Shown one piece after another: positions 1 to 11,289 of a stretch of DNA of 64,000 bases. The DNA is taken from contig OY997591.1 in NCBI GenBank assembly GCA_963921825.1, positions 46,273,825 through 46,337,824 of the forward strand, read 5' to 3'. The notes beneath the pieces were generated by a model. It searched no databases and was not told where the DNA came from. It saw only the letters and a program-made list of their open reading frames with translations. Made by a program: the position numbers and the translations under genes. Within the stretch, counting starts at the first letter, position 1, and the number at the start of each line of letters is the position of its first letter. This DNA comes from Erodium maritimum (Eukaryota; Streptophyta; Magnoliopsida; Geraniales; Geraniaceae).

Positions 1-774
1 CGGAGACCGAACACCCACTCCATTAGTCCCTCTGGTAAGGTCTAGTGCAACCCTCACACGGTCCTCTAGGCATTTACTTATAACTTTCCGCAACCAAACC
101 AGTGTTCGCTACTCGTCCCTTGCGGGAAAAGTAGTAAAGGGGATGAGCGTTATGCTCACCTCCACGGGCACCCGTTCGATTATGGCATACTAGTAAAGCA
201 CTAAAGACTTACCGATCTAACCAGGGAAGACCACTACCTCAAAACCTGATGCCAAACGTCACACTGCTAACGCTATCAACACCTCAAGTACTCGCTCATG
301 TAAGATAAACCTCGACACGGGAAACACGTCCTCAAATCAGTAAAACACTATTGCTCACACAATCGATACCCCAATAATCCGAACACATAAGGAAACCTCA
401 AATAACCCACTCACGTGAAGGAAACCTCAACCCACCCGTTCACGCGAGGGAAACCTCGAACACCCGTTCACATAGGGAAACCTAGTTCATATGGCGCCGC
501 AGCGCACCAACCCTAACCCCTCTCCGTGGTGAGACTCTCGCACCGAGGCGCTCTATCACTACCGCAGGTTATTGATGAGTCTCGAACCCAAGACCTCATC
601 CCTCAACACCGAACTTACGACCTCTACAACCAACACGACCGTGAACACCGCCACACCATTAATACTTTAATTATAATAATACATAAAGAGACCTCAAGTA
701 GACCGGACAAACGTGCACAAGTCACGCAACCACAACACGAAAACTGCGTAAACAAGACGGTGAAAAAGAACGGG

Positions 775-874
775 GTCACGGACCCGTGACAGACCCCGTC
801 ACGGTTGGGGTCACGGTGCCGTGACAAAGGCCCTAAAATGGCCAAAACCCCCTGATCCGTCACGGACCCGTGAC
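775..874. repeat. Three short hairpin motifs in the retrotransposon leader
   Basis: Inverted 7-bp arms GTCACGG and CCGTGAC separated by 2 bases occur at 775-790, 810-825 and 859-874. The first and third are identical (gtcacggacccgtgac). The third is further flanked by GATCC/GGATC. The transcript of the minus-strand leader could fold into three small stem-loops. Function is unknown. Confidence 0.6.
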
Positions 875-1068
875 AGGATCCGTGACTCTCGCGCAGGCCA
901 GTTTTCCAAAAACGTCTTAAACTCTACCCTTACTCCTTTTTACCCTCAAAGAGAAACCTTGGACGACTCACACGCTTGACCCACAATTTACCAACACACG
1001 TACAACCATTCAAGACCGACACAAACCTCTCCAATCCTCAATCATAAGCCGACACGGCCAAACAACAA

Positions 1069-1305
1069 CACTCGCCCACCGGGCCAACCAACATCGAACC
1101 ACACCCACTAGGCCAACCAAAATCAAAACACACGCCCACCGGGCCAACCAACTTATACACACGCCCACCGGGCCAACCAACTTACATACACGCCCACAGG
1201 GACAATCACAGTCAAACACGCCCACAGGGCCAATAAAAATCAAACACGCCCTCAGGGCCAATCAAATTTTAAAACGCGCCCACTGGGCCAACCAATTTTA
1301 AAACT
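1069..1305. repeat. About 29-bp tandem repeat in the retrotransposon leader
   Basis: About eight diverged units share the core cgcccaccgggccaaccaa. They lie 350-590 bp from the primer-binding site, so they belong to the untranslated leader. The apparent Trp/Gly/Val-rich minus-strand open frame over them is a by-product of the repeat. Confidence 0.75.
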
Positions 1306-1643
1306 TTCTCCACTTTATTAAAAAACCTCTTTCTCGACATCACGTAGTTACAACCCGGTCCAGGCGTCCCCGAACTACGTTGTACCGACTTGATATCAGC
1401 ACCGTCACATTCGACTACAGGAGCTCCTGAGTCGAGTCGCGACAGCTTAAAAACGTTTCACGCAGCAGCAAACAATCAGCACACCAGCAATCAAACACTG
1501 CACATACGCACAATCACAAACAGGACTCAAACCACTACGGGTCTACACACGGGTTCCGACTTGCGTACCCAACGCACGACGGGACTTAACTGACTCGACT
1601 CTCCCCACCTAATTGACGTACAGTCCGAGGTGTGAAACCTCGA

Positions 1644-1655
1644 GCTCTGATACAA
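1644..1655 (-). promoter_or_regulatory. Primer-binding site (initiator tRNA-Met type)
   Basis: On the minus strand the LTR end ...GCGTGACA is followed, after three bases, by TTGTATCAGAGC. Eleven of twelve bases match TGGTATCAGAGC, the sequence complementary to the 3' end of plant initiator tRNA-Met. This shows that the flanking LTR is a 5' LTR on the minus strand and that positions below 1659 are internal sequence. Confidence 0.7.
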
Positions 1656-4449
1656 AGCTGTCACGCTCCAATTTCAGTAAAATCGAACTAGGGACGCGAA
1701 CATTTAAAACAATAAAACATTTGAAACCTTTTTGAATAAACACTTTAAAATCACCAATTAGTTAATCAAAATAATATTTACAACTCAAAATAAGTCCCAA
1801 CAAGTGGACAAAAACAAGGTATCTGTCACTAGACTCAAAAGTAAAATCCAGAATCCCGCTCCTAGCTCTTCAAGCTTCAGAAGCTCACCTAGTCCAACCT
1901 GCGACCGGTACCTGTAGGAAAAGCAGCTAGGGGTGAGCGTTCGCTCACCACCACAGATAACAGACTGACGACGACATAATTAGCAGACAATGCCGGTGAC
2001 ACCAAAACCCAACCCAACACCGGGAAATACAATCCCCAAACTCAAGTACCCAACTGACACACAACCCGTTACTTTCCTCAACAGACCCAACACTCAGACT
2101 CGTAAGGTAGACCCGACATAACTAAACGACGACCACCTCCAAAGACACGACAGAAAACTACGCAACACCAAGCAAGATCACAAGGGATCGCACACCAAAC
2201 AAGATCACAAAGGATCGCATACCAGCTGCCCATTAACCTCCCTCACGCCCTTTACCGATCTCATCAGGTCAGGCGGTCGACATGTCGCATTTCCTCGACA
2301 CAAAGTCGGATCAGGCTGTCGCCCTATCACACTCACAACCCCGAACCACACACGGGCGCCCAGGACCCCTTTACTGACGGGCGGGCCCCCTACCCCGTCT
2401 GAACATGCAGATGCGTGTGCTCGAGGACCCCCGTTTCATGAAGCGGGCCCACAACCTCAGGTAACCACAATCACAATCACAAACAAGTTCAACAAACAAC
2501 AACAACACAAGTTCAGCACTCCACAGGCACTCATGGCCACCCAAGACACCAACCGTAAAACACGGACTCAACAACCCCACAGGCACTCACGGCCTCCCAA
2601 GATACACCGACAGTAACTCACGGGCTCAACAACCCCACAGGCACTCACGGCCTCTTAAACCACCAACAGTAACTCACGGGCTCAACAACCCCACAGGCAC
2701 TCACGGCCTCCCAAGACACACCAACGGTAAAGACACGGGTTCAACAACCCTACGGGCACTCACGGCCTCCCAAGACACACCGACAATAAAGACACGGGTT
2801 CAACAACCCACAGGCACTCATGGCCACCCAAGACACACCAACAGTAAAACACGGGCTCTCATGGCCACCCAAGACACAACATACACAATCAACCTCCAGC
2901 ATAACCAATGCCTCCAACAGTCCTAATATCAATAGTTTCACAATCAACCTCCGGGCATGGTCATATGCCTCCAGTACTCCTAACATCGATAAGTTCTCTA
3001 CTCCTACGACACTACTAAGTGTCACATGCATTTACAATCTTCGATAACCTACTTAACCCACGACACCCCAAGTATCACATGCATTTCTAATATTCGATAA
3101 CCTACTTAACCCACGACACCCAAGTGTCACATGCAATTCTACTGTTAACTTTCCCTAGTCAGGGCCGAGATCCGGCTACTTTTCCCTACCTCGAGCGTGT
3201 TCTCCAAAAGCTAACCAACAAGCCCCGGCGTGATCTCGGTCACTCGCCTAGCTTTCCTTTCCCTCGGTCTGCAGCACGATCTAAGAGAACACAATTTTAA
3301 GGCACTTTTAAACTCGCAGGAATAAACTAAAATTCAATAAACTCGACGCCCAAATGTAACCCCGACAATGTCGATCATTCCCAAACTTCCCAATTACTCG
3401 ACATTGTCGATATTGGACCCAGAAAGGCCCGATTCGCCCGACATGGCGAATCTGCCCGGGTTTTGGAAACGCCCTTCCGGGGCTCCGAAAATTCCCGTTT
3501 TCGTTTCTACGGTCTTAGAATAATTTAAGGGTTCCTAGGCACTCGACGGAATCGAATTCCGACTTCCGAGTCATTTAACTAACGTTTAAAGTTTCTAAAC
3601 CCGTCAATTACAACTTTCACAATTTAATTCCAAAATTCGATCCGGTTGTGGATTAATCACCCGGGGAACGTTCTAAATCACACGAACACGAAACCCGAGC
3701 ACCCGAGCACGTGGGCCCCACCCGACCCCCTTTGGCCGTGGGTGGCTAGGGCCGGTCCACCAAGGTGGTGGCTGGTCCTAACTCCGGCCAGCCACCATAC
3801 ACGGTGGCCGGAGCTCCCCCGAGCCTCCGGTCACCGGAAAACGTTCATCTCTTCGCTCCAAAACACCTCCAACGAACCCCACACCTCAAATCAACCAAAA
3901 ACTAATAGTTTTAACCCAAACCCAAATTTTCAAACTTAACAAAATGAAAATCGGTTAGGTGCTCACCGTAGAAAATGTAGATGGGAACTCGGTTCGTCTA
4001 TCTTTGAGACGATCCAACGGTTTGATGAACGAGAATCACCAAAACCCTAAACACCTCCTCTCTTTTTCTCCCCTTTTCTCTCTTCCTTATAACTCCTTTC
4101 TCTCTCTAAAATATCTCTCTTTTTTTCTCTTTTGAAATGCTTGGCCGAACACTACACTTAACTCTTCCTTTTGTTTTGTTTTTAAAAGGGAAAATTTCAT
4201 TTTACCACCCTGTGAAACATTTAACTTCAGTTTGATACCCTGGCATAAATTTTTATCAGTTTCATACCCAAACCAAACATTTAATTTCACTTTCATACCC
4301 AGCTGGGTAAAATGTCCAAAATACCCCTAACTATTACTCAAATTTTCATCTCATGCCATTGGTTCAGAATTTAAAAAGAAGTGAAATGATAATAATACGC
4401 TTCATTGTTTAGGGTGTTAAACTAAAAATTTGACTAATTTTAAAATAAA

Positions 4450-5850
4450 GGGAAAATTTCATTTTACCACCCTGTCAAACATTTAACTTCAGTTTGATAC
4501 CCTGGCATAAATTTTTATCAGTTTCATACCCAAGCCAAACATTTAATTTCACTTTCATACCCAACCGGGTAAAATGTCCAAAATACCCCTAACTATTACT
4601 CAAATTTTCAGCTAATGCCATTGGCTCAGAATTTGAAAGTAAGTGAAATGACAATAATACCCTTCATTGTTTAGGGTGTTAAACTGAAAATTTCAATAAA
4701 TTTAAAACAAAATCAGTTTTTTTTTTTATAAATTCATTTTTTATTTTCAAAAAATCATATTTTAATTTTAAAAATACATAAAATCATTTTTTTATAAAAA
4801 TCATCTTTTTTTTTATTAAAAACAGTTTTACTTTTAAAAAAAATTAATTTTATTTATATTAAAAAAATCTGGAGCTCGTGACTTCGTCTTCTCCGGCGTG
4901 GTCTCCGGCCACCCCTCCTCCGCCGGCGTCGTCCCCGGCCACCCCTCCTCCACCGGCGTCGTCCCCGGCCACCCCTACTTCGCCGACGTCGTCCCTGACC
5001 TCTTCCCTCCTCCCTCAAGCTTCTCCGGCTCAAATCAGATCTGATTTGGTTCAGATCTGAACCAAATCGCGAGTCCACCATTGAAAATGCTGAAGCTTCA
5101 ATACCAGGAATCAGACGGGTATTGAACCAGCTTCCTCAGGTTCGTATGGTACTTCCCTTGGTGAAAGAACAGCGCCCAAGGGCCTATAAGCTTCTCTTTG
5201 CTTTTCGGGTATGTAGGCTTGAAGAAGTTAGCATGAGTCACCAGAACAATCCGTATCGCCTCAGGGCTTGCCAGCATGACACAAGGACAAATCAGATCTG
5301 ATTTGAGCCGGAGAAGCTTGAGGGAGGAGGGAAAAGGCCGGGGACGACGCCGGCGAAGTGGGGGTGGCTGGGGACGACGCCGGCGGAGGAGGGGTGGCCG
5401 GAGACCACGCCAGAGAAGACGAAGTCGCGAGATCCAATTTTTTTTAATATAAATAAAATTAATTTTTATAAAAATAAAACTGTTTTTAATAATAAAAAAA
5501 TGATTTTTATAAAAAAAATGATTTTATGTATTTTTAAAATTAAAATCTTATTTTTTGAAAATAAAAAATGAATTTATAAAAAAACTGATTTTGTTTTAAA
5601 TTTATTGAAATTTTCAGTTTAACACCCTAAACAATGAAGGGTATTATTGTCATTTCACTTACTTTCAAATTCTGAGCCAATGGCATGAGCTGAAAATTTG
5701 AGTAATAGTTAGGGGTATTTTGGGCATTTTACCCGGTTGGGTATGAAAGTGAAATTAAATGTTTGGTTTGGGTATGAAACTGATAAAAATTTATGCCAGG
5801 GTATCAAACTGAAGTTAAATGTTTGACAGGGTGGTAAAATGAAATTTTGT
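4450..5850. mobile_element. Inner Pack-MULE of the same family, nested in the outer one
   Basis: This second element begins gggaaaatttcattttacc and ends atgaaattttgt, where the expected final ccc has decayed. It is flanked by the 9-bp duplication TAAAATAAA at 4441-4449 and 5851-5859. Its inverted repeats run about 4450-5060 against about 5290-5850 and include the same GC-rich block as the host element. Removing it rejoins the two halves of the left arm of the outer element. The internal segment at 5075-5285 is unlike the outer element's cargo. Confidence 0.85.
5075..5285 (+). pseudogene. Unidentified sequence captured by the inner Pack-MULE
   Basis: The unique core between the inverted repeats has host-gene-like composition and stays open in one plus-strand frame for about 70 codons, including the peptides ENAEASIPGIRRVLNQLPQ and EQRPRAYKLLFAF. 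Possible splice sites (cag/gttcg near 5138 and ttcg/ggtatg near 5210) could mark an exon end. I do not recognise the source gene. There is no start codon context or regulatory sequence of its own, so it is probably not functional. Confidence 0.4.
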
Positions 5851-6242
5851 TAAAATAAAATCAATTTTTTTTATAAATTCAATTTTTTTTTCAAAAAATC
5901 AGATTTTAATTTTAAAGATACATAAAATCATTTTTTTATAAAAATCATTTTTTTATTAAGAACAGTTTTATTTTTTTTAAAATTTAATTTTATTTATATT
6001 AAAAAAAATTATGGAGGAAGCGACTTCGTCCTCTCCTGCGTGGTCTCCGGCCACCCCTCCTCCGTCGGCGTCGTCCCCGGCCACCCCCACCTCCGCCTCC
6101 TCCTCCGGCGTCGTCCTCTGCAGCGCCCCCGACTGGTTCAGATCTGAACCAATACCAGATCTGGTTTTGGTTCATACGATTTTTACCAGAAATTGTACTG
6201 AATTCAAATCTTTCGGGTTGTGTTCTAATGAGAATGATGCAG

Positions 6243-6458
6243 GCGAGGAAAGCATTGCGGGCATTAAAGGGATTGGTGAAGCTTCAAGCCATAGTTAGGG
6301 GAAGAGCTGTTAGGCGCCAAACAAGCCATATGTTGAATGCAAAGATGCACTCTGAACCCCACAAAACAAGCCTTCATTTTGATTATGCAAATCTCAAAGA
6401 TGGTGAGAAGAAACTGTTTTTCAGACCAATCAAGGAACTTGGAGAGAAGGAAATAAAG
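6243..6458 (+). pseudogene. Captured exon of an IQ67-domain (IQD) calmodulin-binding protein gene
   Basis: The frame reads ARKALRALKGLVKLQAIVRG followed by RAVRRQ, the second part of the IQ67 domain found in plant IQD proteins (calmodulin-binding scaffold proteins linked to microtubules). The piece begins right after an acceptor (gatgcag) and ends before a donor (ataaag/gtaac). IQD genes have a conserved phase-0 intron inside the IQ67 domain at this place, so a genomic exon with flanking intron was captured. After RRQ the peptide departs from the usual IQD sequence. Only about 72 codons are present and they lie inside the Pack-MULE, so this is a fragment. Confidence 0.8.
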
Positions 6459-7606
6459 GTAACACGAGAGATTGAATTCAGATCTGAACCAAATCAGCGA
6501 TTTGGTCGACGCCGGCGAAGCTTGAGGGAGGAGGGAAGAGGTCGGGGACGACGCCGGCGAAGTGGGGGTGGTCGGGCACGACTCCGGCGGAGGAGGGGAG
6601 GCCGGAGACCACGCCGGAGAAGACGAAGTCGCGAGCTCCAGATTTTTTTTTTAATAAAATTAATTTTTTTTAAAAATAAAAATGATTTTTAATACAAAAA
6701 ACTGTTTTTAATAAAAAAAAATTAATTTTTATAAAAAAAACTTTTTTTTATGTATTTTTAAAATTAAAATCTTATTTTTTGAAATTAAAAATTGAATTTA
6801 TAAAAAAAAAAAACTGATTTTGTTTTAAAATTATTGAAATTTTCAGTTTAACACCCTAAACAATGAAGGGTATTATTGTCATTTCACTCATTTTCAAATT
6901 CTGAGGCAATGGCATGAGATGAAAATTTGAGTAATAGTTACGGGTATTTTGGACATTTTACCCGGTTGGGTATGAAAGTGAAATTAAATGTTTGGTTTGG
7001 GTATGAAACTGATAAAAATTTATGCCAGGGTATCAAACTGAAGTTAAATGTTTGACAGGGTGGTAAAATAAAATTTTCCCTTTTTAAAACAACAACTAAT
7101 ATTTAAATACAAAACTAACACTTCAAGTCTCATCTTTGTTTTGTTCAAGAAACCTAACACCACCACATAATGGACATGTGGCAAGTGGGTCACACACTTT
7201 TTGGAAAATATCTTTTAGATATTTTCCAATCAGATTCGCGAAATTCGACCGTCTCGGGCCCCGAACGGGCACTTTTTTCAAGAAATTACGAAACTTGACG
7301 GGCTACAAGGAAACGGCTCAACTAAGACCGCTGCGACAACGACTAAGCTTTTTGGATCTGAAATGGTCCTCGAATGGACCAAAACGTCGCTCGGTTGACT
7401 TTTCCAGTGAAAAGTCAACATTTCCCAAATTGATCAGAAAGTTGCCCTGAGTCCCCTGGAACTCACTTTGGTCAATAGCGGGGTCAACTTAAGTCTGGTA
7501 TGACCATCGGGGTCAAATTTAGGTTCAATCAAGTGTCTACTGAATTTTTTTAAATTTTCCTGTTTTTCGCAGGTTTGAATGGCGTTGACCGGGAGTGGTT
7601 ATTACA

Positions 7607-10300
7607 CACAATAAACCTCAAAGCTCAAGAAGAAAAACTCGATCACTTCATGCCAGATTGGGGATGGGTCTCCGTCGATTCATAACAAATCCCTAACCCT
7701 AAAACCCAGAAACCTAGAAACAAGAAAGAAGAAGAGGCAACTTGTACAGCCAATGGTACAATGTGACTCCAGTAACCAGAAAACTCATCGCCATGACTAT
7801 GGTATCGAGCTCTGCTCCGCCATGATACACAGAATCAATGAAGAAGAAGAGGTGAACCTTGTCTAGATCTCAGAGTTGCAGAGTAGAGACAAAATGGAGA
7901 TATGTTTGTTGGGTTGAAACCTCGCCCTCGGCCATCCCGTTGGAAGATAAGATTGTTGGGTTAAGAAAGTCCTGTAATTTTCGAATAGATGAGGAAATGA
8001 ATCAGAGAAAGAAATAGTCATGGACTAAATTAGGGTTAAGAGATATGGGATAGTATTGTAATTTTAGAAAAAGTTAAGGTCATGTGCGAAGAACATAACC
8101 ACTTTCCGTCTCAAAATGGACGAAAATAAGTAAACTGAAAATCGTTAAAAATTAAGGTACCAATTTGATGTTTTTGAAAGTGAAGTGTAACTTTCTGAAA
8201 TCAGCATATAATTAAGTGTAACTTAGTGATATTATCTTTTTTTTTAATAATCCACATAATACATATGTACTCTCACTAAAAATCATCTTCATCCATTATA
8301 GTAAAATATTATATTGTTAATAAATGGAACCTCTTTATGAAAACTAAAAGTCATATAAAATCATGTGTTCCTCAAGATTTGGCCTTTAGGGTTTCTTATT
8401 TTCTCTTTACTCTTTCTTTCATTTTCATTTCTATCTGTGACCTCCACCACTTCGATCACCATGTCTTTAACACCACCACCCCATCTATTGACCCTTATTA
8501 TATCTCAGATGAACCATTGTTGCCCACCCACCGATCGTCCGATACAATGGGGACCGTAGGACCACCAATTAGGAGATATGCCCCTATTGACTTGCATCGT
8601 CGACCCCTTCCCATTGGAATGACCTATCATCCGGCTAGAACCTCTTACTTATGACGGCTCGTCGTGCCCTGGCGCCGAGAAGAAGATATCATGGTGAGAA
8701 AGAATATGATGCCCGCCTCTAGTGGCTGCCACTAACGTTGCCTTTCAACGCATGGTTTGCATCCCAAGTTGAACGCAAATCACTACCCACAATCGGTGCA
8801 CCTTTACCATCGAGGAACTGGATCTCGATCTCGCACCATACGACAACCGAACACCATGAGGAACAATTGGTCTCGATAAAATGGGCCTACCCCATCTGCA
8901 CCTTCTATGCATTATCTAGCTAGGGTTTCCTAGTTCAGGAACGAGGATCCATGAAGACTGATTCGACAATAAGAATGAGTTTTCGAGGAACCGATCATCG
9001 TCGACCAAGAAAAGTATAGCAGCCACCAACCACAGTGAGTGGGGCAGTGTTGTTCCAAATCTATATCATCGTGGATAGACGCCCCAAGGTGAATCCTTCG
9101 GAAGACGATTGTCACCAGGTAGGAAACCCTAATCGCACTAAGGCTCGTCGGGAGGATTATGCTCACATGTTTAACCCTAATGAACAACCAGAGGGGTTGT
9201 ACGATTCCCCCTCTCTTACTAGGACATGAGGCTCAAGTGGATCAATGTAGGATGGAGTCGAACACACCAGTTATGCCAAGAAAATTGACTTTTATGGGTC
9301 ATCGTGAGGCCTATTGGGTATCTTGGGGTGTTTCAGATGAGCCACAACGCACCCTTTAAGGAGCAAACACCTTATGTTCCCTAGCCTCCTCCTTTCCCCG
9401 GGTTACTCCTTTCATGAATGTTATGACTCAATAGGGTTTCTCAAGTCGAGACGGGGCAAGTTATTTGAACCTAATACACCACACACAACATGAATAGGGA
9501 ACCATCACCTAGATCAATCCTCGGTAATACCGGGTACCTTGTTATAGGATCAGTGTTTCGACCGACACCAAAAATTATATCTCGTCCTCTTATTTATATT
9601 CCATTATTGTACGATCCACATGATCATTTCAATTTTGCATCAATAAAAGTCCAATCGCATGCTAAAAAACAAGTCATATGCATGCGGAAGATCACTACTC
9701 ACATCACAATAAATATATCTTATCATATTTAATTTTTTTAATCAATTAAGATTACTATAATACTTTATCTCTTTGGAAGTCTGAACTTGGTAAGCTTCTT
9801 CTACCCTAATTCTCTCTTATATTTTCATTCTTATTTTTCTCCATATTTCATTACCAACATCAGGCTTTTACGGCTTGAGTGTAGACAAAACAAGAGAATT
9901 TCGAAACAAGAAACATACTTTCATCTGTTATTTTCTCTCTTCGCAAAGAGAAATGAAAGAAGGTGGGGGCATGATGACGAGAAGAGGTGCGACTGGTTCG
10001 TCGTGCACTATCTGCTTTCCTGGATCCAGACTCCGCCTAACCGCCTAGTCGGTGACCCACCCGCCTAACCGACCAAAAGTCGGTTTTACAATTTGATCCA
10101 CCCGACCTTCTTGAGTTGGGGCGTGTATCTCGTTTTGGGCGCTTAGGTGGCGCCTCGACGGGCTAGGCACTCGACTTTTACAACCATGCTTCAAACGCAA
10201 CTTTATGGTTCTATTTGTGACCAGTATGATTGAATCTGAGATGGACAATTTGGTGAACCAGACTTGCTTCCATGCCATTCATGACGTATCACGGATTCGT
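7607..10300. other. Intergenic, no recognised gene
   Basis: Short open frames of up to about 105 codons occur (for example 8337-8654 and 9787-10068), but none shows a family motif, consistent splice structure or codon pattern that I recognise. The stretch from about 8400 to 9700 is less AT-rich than its flanks and may be an old decayed transposon. Confidence 0.5.
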
Positions 10301-11283
10301 GAATTCAACTAGTACAAGTTCCTATTCAGGAAGCTTGCATCTACCTGGAAAGATTGGGAATTCTAAAGCAAAAATTAAAGGCCTTATGCGGGGCCGACTG
10401 CTTTCTTGATGATTACCTGCTCATAATTGTGTTCGTTTAGTGCATAATGTGAATATAGTTGTATAACTTCTGGATATTGATATTGTATATTATGGAAAAT
10501 GAGCAGAGCTTTATATACTCATCATGTGCAGATGTTTTCTATTGATCGGCTTGAATTTGGAATTAGTGAAGGACCAAAGGTATGACCATCATTAATTGGG
10601 TGAACGACCACCTAGGGAGAAAGAAGAACCAGAGATTGACGCTTTTGGTAAGGTTCATGTACGAAGGGAGCCCTTATGAGTATCACTGATGAAGAGGATT
10701 TAACACATGATATAGCTAATCTAGGGTCGGAGCCAACTATAGACAATGCACCACAAGTATCAGATGTCAACCTGGACAATAGACGTCAACCTAACGACAA
10801 CGGGTGTGTGAAGGGGAAGGTATCATACCTATTCTTATTGACCTTATCAATAACAATTATTGGTTGGAGTAAATGGAAAATATGTAGAATGCAAATTTTG
10901 AATATAGTTGTTCCACATTGTAAGTATGACTAATATGATATACACTTCATACAAATTGTTGCAGAAAGGTTCATTGAAGATGGAAATATAATTGTAAAAG
11001 AGGTATCATTGATGAAAGATTATTTGAAGGAATGGGACGACGAAAATTTAGATTCTCAATGGTACAAGTGCATAGCAGCATGTTACGATGCGGTGACGGG
11101 AAGAAACCTGTGAAGACCGCTTAAAAAAAAACTATTGGGTCGGACCAGGTCAGACCGGACCCGACCAGCGACCCGGCCAGGGCAGGCCGTTTCAGCCATC
11201 CAGGTCTGGGCCGCGCGGCCCATTTCGGCGAGGCCCGTTAGTCAGGCCCGATTGGAGGTGGCCCAAGCCCGTGGGAGTTCGGG

Positions 11284-11289
11284 TATAAA
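11284..11289 (+). promoter_or_regulatory. Probable LTR TATA box
   Basis: TATAAA occurs in a GC-rich region about 175 bp inside this LTR variant. A pyrimidine-rich stretch that could be the transcript leader follows it. The 206-codon Ser/Pro-rich open frame downstream (11385-12005) has no known relatives that I recognise and may be a compositional artefact. Confidence 0.45.

Larger units (their letters stand above)
1..1658 (-). mobile_element. Internal leader of a long-LTR retrotransposon (5' part, minus strand)
   Basis: This stretch lies just inside the 5' LTR that occupies 1659-7606, reading on the minus strand. A primer-binding-like site at 1644-1655 fixes the orientation. No gag-like reading frame was recognised; the short open frames run through tandem repeats. 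It holds three roughly 32-bp repeats of a 'cccgttcacg..gggaaacct' type at 398-495, three hairpin-forming GTCACGG/CCGTGAC motifs at 775-874, and an eight-unit tandem array at 1069-1305. Ty3/gypsy (Del/Tekay-like) is a guess from LTR length and termini, because no pol sequence is in the window. Confidence 0.55.
4188..7080. mobile_element. Outer Pack-MULE (non-autonomous) carrying an IQD exon
   Basis: The element starts gggaaaatttcattttacc and ends with its inverse (ggtaaaataaaattttccc). It is flanked by the identical 9-bp sequence TTTTTAAAA at 4179-4187 and 7081-7089, the size made by Mutator-like transposases. The terminal inverted repeats run for several hundred bases, through an AT-rich zone into a GC-rich block (near 6010-6120 and 6490-6630). 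Between them lies a captured host exon. It sits inside the LTR; the LTR sequence resumes directly on both sides when compared with the copy near 21150-21230. No transposase is encoded. Confidence 0.9.
1659..7606 (-). mobile_element. 5' LTR of a retrotransposon, split by a nested Pack-MULE
   Basis: On the minus strand the unit begins TGTAATAACC (7606) and ends GCGTGACA (1659), followed by the primer-binding site. Without the MULE insertion and its duplication (2902 bp) it is about 3.05 kb, matching the 3.01 kb solo LTR at 18682-21691 along its length. It contains tandem arrays (the 'ggccacccaagacac' type around 2520-2880) and the motif tggtggtgagcgaacgctcacc seen near the end of every copy. 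The bases next to 7606 (cacaa) do not match those inside 1659, as expected for one LTR of a longer element whose 3' end is outside the window. No coding capacity. Confidence 0.8.

Noticed and set aside
1010..1261. 83-codon Trp/Gly/Val-rich minus-strand frame
   Set aside because: It is a translation of the 29-bp leader repeat; no gag similarity.
8337..8654. 105-codon plus-strand frame with a hydrophobic start
   Set aside because: No splice or family support; two overlapping frames are similarly open by chance.
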